Source: Oscillospiraceae bacterium
Lineage (GTDB): Bacteria > Bacillota > Clostridia > Oscillospirales > UBA929
Reading direction: 5' to 3'
NCBI GenBank assembly: GCA_031282535.1
Contig: JAITDM010000249.1
Location: 1 to 10,543 of the forward strand
DNA length: 10,543 nucleotides
This document shows positions 7,285 to 10,543 of this stretch, in pieces. The stretch's first letter is position 1. Each line of letters starts with the position of its first letter. The position numbers were made by a program, and so were the translations under genes. Below the pieces are notes generated by a model. It did not search any database. It was given only the letters and a program-made list of their open reading frames with translations, and was not told where the DNA came from.

Positions 7285-7937
7285 AGAGGCTTTTGCTGTG
7301 CGCTTTGTGCGCGGCGCTCCTGCTGCTCACCGCCTGCCGCGCGCTCGACGTGATCGGCAACGGTTCGGTGACGTCCTTCGCCGGGGTGCTGGACGCTCTG
7401 CCGGCCGCCGCGGCCGGGGACACCTGGATGCTGACGGCGCCGGACGGGGCCGCCGCGTTTGTCTGGAGCGGGGATTTCAGCCGGACGGGCGTATACGACG
7501 CTTGGCTGGAGCTGGACGCGGCCCCCTTTGTGGCGGCTGGCCTGGACCCGGGCCGTCTGCCGGACGGCATGGCGCAGGGCGAACGGTTGGTCGCGGGCGC
7601 GTCGCTGGGCGCGCAGGCCCCGGCGCCGGAGGTGTCGGAGAGCCCCGTGCTGTCTTACGGGCAGATCGTGGCGCAGCAGCGCGCGCGCATCGGCCACCAC
7701 GCGGCGATGGACCACTTCGGCGTCGACTTGGACGGCGGTTTCATGTTTGAGTGGGCGCGGGACATGGCGGCCAACGACAAGGACATCGTCTTTGTGTTAA
7801 ACCCCGAGCCCTTCCGGCAGGCCGGCGCCGACGTCGGCGCCATCGAGGGCTGGGCGCTGGCGATGGTGGAGACCATGGACGAAGCCGGCCGGCCGATCGA
7901 AGTGGAAAAGCTGCTCAAACCCTTTGACATCGGTTGA
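7281..7937 (+). CDS. Uncharacterised lipoprotein with two related halves, coupled to copA
   Basis: A 218-residue predicted lipoprotein. MKR, a Leu/Ala-rich core and the lipobox LLTAC place the lipidated Cys at position 19. I do not recognise the family. The mature protein has an internal duplication. In the first half D55-G56, F60, W62, D65, D73, L78, P82-F83, A86-G87 and D89 match D151-G152, F156, W158, D161, D168, L173, P177-F178, A181-G182 and D184 in the second. Spacing is nearly the same, with a one-residue shift. His139, His140 and His145 and several Met residues precede or sit in the second half and could bind metal, but this is only a possibility. ATG at 7281 overlaps the copA stop (ATGA), with GGAGGAGG ten bases upstream, so translation is probably coupled to copA. 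Placement suggests an outer-surface partner of the pump. It is sure to be a gene; its function is open. Confidence 0.85.
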   Translation: MKRLLLCALCAALLLLTACRALDVIGNGSVTSFAGVLDALPAAAAGDTWMLTAPDGAAAFVWSGDFSRTGVYDAWLELDAAPFVAAGLDPGRLPDGMAQGERLVAGASLGAQAPAPEVSESPVLSYGQIVAQQRARIGHHAAMDHFGVDLDGGFMFEWARDMAANDKDIVFVLNPEPFRQAGADVGAIEGWALAMVETMDEAGRPIEVEKLLKPFDIG

Positions 7938-7950
7938 AGATGTCGTGTAT

Positions 7951-7980
7951 AACGTGGGTTGCCCCTGCAACCCACAACCC
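7951..7980. repeat. Palindromic intergenic repeat, copy upstream of copZ
   Basis: GTGGGTTGC (7954-7962) pairs with GCAACCCAC (7967-7975) around CCCT. The 30 bases match 8346-8375 at 26 positions. No U-run follows, so it is not a normal terminator. Confidence 0.7.
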
Positions 7981-7993
7981 AAATTCTTGTTTT

Positions 7994-8016
7994 TTGTTGC
8001 CGCTTCGCGGCAACAA
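7994..8016. repeat. 10-bp stem hairpin upstream of copZ
   Basis: TTGTTGCCGC (7994-8003) is perfectly complementary to GCGGCAACAA (8007-8016) with a TTC loop. The T-run lies before the stem on the plus strand, so it does not form a terminator in either direction. It overlaps the candidate -35 of copZ. Confidence 0.65.
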
Positions 8017-8044
8017 GGCACTATAAGTGCTATCAGTACTATGT
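7998..8044 (+). promoter_or_regulatory. Candidate copZ promoter with three tandem 9-bp repeats
   Basis: TTGCCG (7998-8003) and TATAAG (8022-8027), 18 bases apart, form a weak promoter. Overlapping and following the -10 are three consecutive 9-base units, GCACTATAA (8018-8026), GTGCTATCA (8027-8035) and GTACTATGT (8036-8044). They share G-Y-R-CTAT and end 34 bases before the copZ start. This may be an operator, but no regulator can be named. Confidence 0.4.
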
Positions 8045-8078
8045 GGCTGACGGATGGCTCAGGAGAGGGGGGAGATGT

Positions 8079-8285
8079 ATGGAGAAGACGATCCTGCGGG
8101 TGGATGGGATGTCCTGCGAACACTGTGTGAAGGCCGTCACGGGCGCCGTGGGGGGGCTGCCCGGCGTCGCCGGCGTGGCCGTGGACCTGGGCGCCGGAAC
8201 CGTGACGCTGGACTACGACCCCGCCCGGACGCCGCTGGACCAAATCAAAGCGGAGATTGAGGACCAGGGGTACGATGTGGTGTGA
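8079..8285 (+). CDS. copZ: Copper chaperone CopZ
   Basis: A 68-residue stand-alone HMA domain, the usual size of CopZ. It has the metal motif GMSCEHC (Cys13, Cys16) near the start and a tail ending in DQGYDVV, where the conserved aromatic Tyr lies in the CopZ position. It is a cytosolic carrier that binds Cu(I) and passes it to the HMA domains of CopA, encoded 795 bases upstream. ATG at 8079 is preceded by GGGGGGAG ending four bases before it. A 141-base gap separates it from the lipoprotein gene, and the repeats and candidate promoter there suggest separate expression. A strong terminator follows within seven bases of the stop. Another soft metal is possible, but the neighbouring P1B-1 ATPase favours copper. 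Confidence 0.92.
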   Translation: MEKTILRVDGMSCEHCVKAVTGAVGGLPGVAGVAVDLGAGTVTLDYDPARTPLDQIKAEIEDQGYDVV

Positions 8286-8291
8286 CGTGTA

Positions 8292-8332
8292 AAAGCACAA
8301 AAAGGGCCCGTAACGGGCCCTTTTTGTGCTTT
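8292..8332. terminator. Bidirectional terminator after copZ
   Basis: A perfect 19-bp stem (8292-8310 with 8314-8332) has a TAA loop and internal A5/T5 tracts, followed by a T-rich stretch. It ends copZ on the plus strand and can also end the flavodoxin operon on the minus strand. Confidence 0.92.
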
Positions 8333-8345
8333 CTTTCTTCTTTCT

Positions 8346-8375
8346 AACATGGGTTGCACCTGCAACCAACAACCT
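8346..8375. repeat. Palindromic intergenic repeat, copy downstream of copZ
   Basis: GGTTGC (8352-8357) pairs with GCAACC (8362-8367). The 30 bases match 7951-7980 at 26 positions in the same orientation, so the two copies bracket copZ. The last bases run into the flavodoxin stop codon. Confidence 0.7.
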
Positions 8376-8793
8376 AAAAGGCGGCGAAGCGGCTGCCGTG
8401 GTCCAGGCAGGCGGCTTCGTCGGGGGCTTCCTGAACGATGAAGCCGTCGTCGAAGAGCGTGGCGCCCGCGGCTTTGGCGCGCGCCACCCAGTCGCGCATC
8501 CATTCCCCGTCGCCCCAGCCGTAGGAGCCGAACAGCGCCACTTTTTTCCCGGCGAGAGACCCCTCCACTTCGGCGAAGAAGGGCTCAAATTCCGCCTCCT
8601 CCAGGACCTCGCTGCCCATGGACGGGCAGCCGAAGGCGATCTTCGCGTGGCCGGCGATGTCCGTGGCCATCACGTCCGGCACCTCAAATACATCCGCCTC
8701 CGCGCCCGCGGTCCGTAGGCCGGACGCGATGCCCTCCGCCATGGCCTTCGTGTTTCCCGTGCCGCTCCAAAATACAATCGCTGTGTCTGCCAT
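8374..8793 (-). CDS. Short-chain flavodoxin
   Basis: A 139-residue FMN-binding electron carrier of typical clostridial flavodoxin length. The phosphate-binding loop SGTGNT (residues 10-15) follows the first beta strand. FGCPSMGSE (near 54-62) and FGSYGWGDGEWM (near 92-103), with its Tyr and Trp, correspond to the loops that hold the isoalloxazine ring. It would replace ferredoxin in low-potential electron transfer when iron is limiting. ATG at 8793 has GGGAGGA seven bases upstream; the frame is open to 8877, but that extension overlaps the upstream gene and looks unlike a flavodoxin. It is the second gene of an operon, 19 bases after the DUF3793 gene. The boxes upstream of that operon support metal-dependent control. 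Confidence 0.93.
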   Translation of the reverse strand: MADTAIVFWSGTGNTKAMAEGIASGLRTAGAEADVFEVPDVMATDIAGHAKIAFGCPSMGSEVLEEAEFEPFFAEVEGSLAGKKVALFGSYGWGDGEWMRDWVARAKAAGATLFDDGFIVQEAPDEAACLDHGSRFAAF

Positions 8794-8812
8794 AGTAAAA
8801 TCCTCCCATCTG

Positions 8813-9379
8813 TCAGTGATATGATATCGCAAGCTCGCAGGCCGGTGACAGCGTCTGCAGCGAACCGCCGTGCGCAATGTGGGCCAGCAGGTAGGCCCGG
8901 CACCGCTCGTATTCCGAAAAAAGCGCCTGGGCGCGCGCCGCGTCGCCGTACACCTTCCAGGGCCCGCTGAGTTTGCAGCCGCGCCCCTTGTGTTCGATGA
9001 AGCCGATCACATCCTCCGCCGGGTAGCCGAGAAAGAACCCCACCTCGTGGGGGAAGTCCTCCGCCGTCTGAAAGCGGCGCCTCAGACAGGCCAGCAGCGC
9101 CTCCGCGCCGCCGTGGGCCGGATAACCCAGACCGGTCAGCGCCGCCCGCGCGTCGGGGGCGGCCAGCGTCTTTTCCAAAAGCGGCGGCCGGTAGACGAGG
9201 ATCAGCTCATGGCTCTGGCGCCGCCACAGCACGTCCAGGGACAAGGCCCCGTCGCAGAGACGGGCGGGGTACGCGTGCGCCGCCCCGGACACCGGCAGCG
9301 GAAACATGGCCGCCGGCTTGCGCCCGAGCAGCACGGGGCCGCCGTGCCGGGCCAGCGCCCTCTCGAGTGATGTGTGCAT
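8813..9379 (-). CDS. DUF3793 family protein
   Basis: A 188-residue soluble protein of the DUF3793 family, common in anaerobic Firmicutes and of unknown biochemical role. Diagnostic segments are LLGRKPAAMF near residue 17, the HELILVYRP strand near 57, and FPHEVGFFLGYPAEDVIGFIEHKG (about 108-131), followed by GPWKVYGD. Cys134, beside the KGRG stretch, is a possible active or ligand residue. ATG at 9379 has AGGAGG about six bases upstream. It is first in the operon with flavodoxin, and the GTTAG-n6-CTAAC box in its leader suggests both are induced together, plausibly under iron shortage. Family identity is good; function is not known. Confidence 0.82.
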   Translation of the reverse strand: MHTSLERALARHGGPVLLGRKPAAMFPLPVSGAAHAYPARLCDGALSLDVLWRRQSHELILVYRPPLLEKTLAAPDARAALTGLGYPAHGGAEALLACLRRRFQTAEDFPHEVGFFLGYPAEDVIGFIEHKGRGCKLSGPWKVYGDAARAQALFSEYERCRAYLLAHIAHGGSLQTLSPACELAISYH

Positions 9380-9404
9380 AAAACCCTCCTGTCGGCACGT
9401 CGAG

Positions 9405-9460
9405 GTTAGATATAGCTAACAGTGTAAGAAGATTGTAACACAGCTGACGGCAAAATGCAA
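9405..9460 (-). promoter_or_regulatory. Promoter and operator of the DUF3793-flavodoxin operon
   Basis: On the minus strand TACAAT (9432-9437) lies 17 bases from TTGCAT (9455-9460), giving a start near 9425. Immediately downstream is the near-perfect palindrome GTTAGATATAGCTAAC (9405-9420), placed where a repressor would block initiation or early elongation. The TTAG/CTAA arms resemble DtxR/IdeR-type iron boxes in a general way, though the half-site spacing differs. Confidence 0.6.
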
Positions 9461-9497
9461 GCCCTGAAAGAAATTTCCCTGGAAAAGAAAATTTCTC

Positions 9498-9549
9498 TTG
9501 ACAAAAAAGTTAGATAGTGCTAATCTTGTGGCTGTCAGGCAATGCTAAC
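9498..9549 (+). promoter_or_regulatory. Divergent plus-strand promoter with two operator boxes and no clear gene
   Basis: A consensus -35 TTGACA (9498-9503) is followed at 17 bases by TAATCT (9521-9526), a poor -10. Two further boxes of the same type occur: GTTAGATAGTGCTAAT (9509-9524), between and over the promoter elements, and GTCAGGCAATGCTAAC (9534-9549), just downstream. Three boxes in 145 bases point to one regulator controlling both directions. No intact coding sequence follows. Confidence 0.5.
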
Positions 9550-9692
9550 CTGTGTGCGGGCGCAGTATCGGGCCAGATGCAATCGATGAGCGCGAGCGAC
9601 GGCCCGCACTACGGCGCCAACATCAAGCAATTGGAAACTTTGACCTGAAATCGATTTCCGCCCCGGGGCGCGCCGGGCCTGACGCGCCCCGG
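9550..9692 (+). other. Gene-poor stretch with RNA-like secondary structure
   Basis: No recognised gene. GTGCGGGC (9554-9561) can pair with GCCCGCAC (9602-9609), closing a 40-base region. GAAATCGATTTC (9647-9658) is a perfect palindrome. CCGGGGCGCG (9663-9672) pairs with CGCGCCCCGG (9683-9692), a terminator-like stem without a clear U-run. A 23-codon reading frame (9577-9648, from ATG) lacks a ribosome binding site. The stretch could be a regulatory RNA read from the promoter at 9498, or the leftover of a lost gene. Confidence 0.35.
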
Positions 9693-9720
9693 TCTCTGAT
9701 ATGATCGAGCCTACCTTCCT

Positions 9721-9754
9721 TATGAGAACCCGCGCACGCGCGCGGGTTCTCATA
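9721..9754. repeat. 15-bp stem perfect hairpin
   Basis: TATGAGAACCCGCGC (9721-9735) is exactly complementary to 9740-9754 with a 4-base loop. Neither side has a U-run, so it is not a standard terminator. It resembles a REP-type palindromic element. Confidence 0.6.
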
Positions 9755-9777
9755 GCGGGCGGCGGAAGGCAAAGGCG

Positions 9778-10086
9778 GTGCGCGTTTTGCTGAAATGCCT
9801 GATTCTGGTGGTCCAGAACATGCTGACGATGGCGATCCTCACGCTCGCGTTTGTGCGAAAGGGGACCCCCGAGGTCTGTGCGCCCGGAAAGACGGGCCTC
9901 GCACTCACGTTTGTGCGGAAGGGGAGCGGCGAAGGCCGGCGGCTTGGCGGGTACTTTGCCGGTCTCGGCTTCGCGCAGATCAGGGAGGCGGGCGCGCTGT
10001 CCGGCGTGGACGTGGTAAGCGGCGCCACCATCGCGTACAATCAGTTCACCGAAGCGGTCGAGGCCGCGCTCGCGGCGGCGCAGTGA
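9778..10086 (+). pseudogene. C-terminal remnant of an FMN-binding domain protein
   Basis: Frame of 102 residues from GTG 9778. Only its last part (about 56-102) resembles a protein family: VDVVSGATIAYNQF followed by an Ala-rich helix is the C-terminal end of the FMN-binding domain found in RnfG/NqrC-like and other flavoproteins. There the Thr of SGAT (here Thr84) carries FMN through a phosphoester bond. The usual first half of the domain is absent. It is replaced by a hydrophobic N-terminus and a stretch coded by a degenerate 60-base repeat (FVRKG appears twice). The simplest reading is a truncated gene, with the front of the frame being unrelated DNA. A short functional membrane-anchored peptide cannot be excluded. 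A hairpin follows 20 bases after the stop. Confidence 0.5.
9841..9926 (+). repeat. Degenerate 60-base direct repeat
   Basis: The bases 9841-9866 recur at 9901-9926 with a few transitions, at exactly 60-base offset. The core GTTTGTGCG is shared and followed by AAGGGGA in both copies. It lies within the FMN-binding remnant. Confidence 0.65.
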
Positions 10087-10105
10087 CCGCATATTGGCCA
10101 CAAGG

Positions 10106-10139
10106 CGGCGGCTCCCGGTTATCCCGGGAGCCGCCGTTT
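10106..10139 (+). terminator. Hairpin terminator after the FMN-binding remnant
   Basis: A 13-bp stem (10106-10118 with 10124-10136) with a 5-base loop is followed by TTT only. Its position 20 bases after the stop at 10086 and before the convergent gene fits a terminator, though the U-run is short. Confidence 0.6.
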
Positions 10140-10156
10140 GCCATGAAAAAGGATCG

Positions 10157-10543
10157 TCAGGATGTCTGTTCCGGGGATGGGGATGCGTGCCGGGCCTTCC
10201 ACTCGCGGCGGAATTTCCGGTATTTCAGCGAATAGCGAATCTGGGACACGATATAGAGCAAAAAGCTGGCGAGGCAGACGATGAAAAAAGGCCACAGGTG
10301 CTCGTTGGTCGAGAAGTTTTTAGCCGCTTTATACAGGGTCGGGGAGACGAGACCCCGCAGGGGGTTGGCGCTGTTCCAAAAGACAAGATTCATAAACGGA
10401 TCGAGGACGTCAAAAAAGAGCAGGCCCATGACGCCGTTCATCAAAAGGCAGACGATGGAGAGGATCAGACCGGTGTTTTTGAGAATAACTGGATACGGCT
10501 GTTGGCGCCGGAAGATTTTCCGCGGTTTGAGCGATTTGGGAGG
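10157..10543 (-). CDS. Membrane protein of unknown function, 3' part
   Basis: The frame is open without a stop from the window edge to TGA at 10157, giving 128 visible residues, so the gene is cut at its 5' end. A basic stretch (PRKIFRRQQ) leads into a hydrophobic segment (about residues 18-43 of the visible part), then a loop with a possible amphipathic helix, then a second clear helix (about 84-102), and a strongly basic C-terminal tail rich in Arg and Lys that should face the cytoplasm. TTG at 10444 and ATG at 10441 are inside the first helix, so they are not likely starts. I do not recognise a family. It converges on the remnant gene at 9778-10086. Confidence 0.7.
   Translation of the reverse strand, partial: PPKSLKPRKIFRRQQPYPVILKNTGLILSIVCLLMNGVMGLLFFDVLDPFMNLVFWNSANPLRGLVSPTLYKAAKNFSTNEHLWPFFIVCLASFLLYIVSQIRYSLKYRKFRREWKARHASPSPEQTS

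Noticed and set aside
8018..8044. CRISPR-like tandem repeats
   Set aside because: Units of nine bases without spacers and only three copies; not a CRISPR array.
7951..8375. Insertion sequence or MITE carrying copZ
   Set aside because: No transposase, no target duplication and the flanking repeats are in direct orientation and only 30 bases long; kept as a repeat observation only.
9577..9648. 23-residue reading frame downstream of the orphan promoter
   Set aside because: No ribosome binding site and no recognisable similarity; mentioned only as part of the structured segment.
9535..10101. Minus-strand frame of 188 codons across the gene-poor region
   Set aside because: Composition is Arg/His-rich without domain features, and it runs through the hairpins and repeats opposite the FMN-binding remnant.

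Overview
The window looks like chromosomal DNA of an anaerobic, high-GC member of the Clostridia (Bacillota), plausibly a gut Oscillospiraceae-type organism. The reasons are a short clostridial flavodoxin next to a DUF3793 gene, strong AGGAGG-type ribosome binding sites, U-rich hairpin terminators and a clostridial-style copper locus. The lineage is inferred from gene content only. Most genes are strongly GC-rich; the first small gene (90-482) and the intergenic regions are visibly less so.

Layout: (1) 90-482 (+), a small two-helix membrane protein with a C-terminal zinc ribbon, converging on (2) putP (525-2096, -), a sodium/proline symporter. The two share one long perfect hairpin terminator (462-502). 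(3) 2097-2419 is the divergent control region between putP and the metal locus. (4) 2420-8285 (+) is a metal locus, most likely for copper: an HMA - TauE/SafE-like membrane - cupredoxin fusion, a DUF2318 (FtrD-like) Cys-rich exported protein, the Cu(I) P-type ATPase CopA, an unrecognised lipoprotein made of two related halves, and the chaperone CopZ. (5) 8374-9379 (-) is an operon of a DUF3793 protein and a flavodoxin. It is read from a divergent region (9405-9549) holding three copies of a GTTAG-n6-CTAAC operator-like box. (6) 9550-10136 (+) holds no convincing intact gene. It contains several hairpins, a degenerate 60-bp repeat and the C-terminal remnant of an FMN-binding domain protein. (7) 10157-10543 (-) is the 3' part of a membrane protein running off the window.

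How the genes may work together: CopZ and CopA form the standard cytosolic capture and export route for Cu(I). The membrane fusion protein, the DUF2318 protein and the duplicated lipoprotein all appear to place domains outside the membrane, so the locus looks like an export pump plus an extracytoplasmic metal-handling relay. No regulator gene is present. Repeats in front of 2420 and in front of copZ are candidate operators. The flavodoxin operon with its repeated boxes looks like an iron-sparing module, since flavodoxin replaces ferredoxin when iron is short. The opposite promoter, with two of the three boxes, leads into structured DNA without an intact gene, so it is either a decayed iron-regulated operon or an unannotated regulatory RNA.
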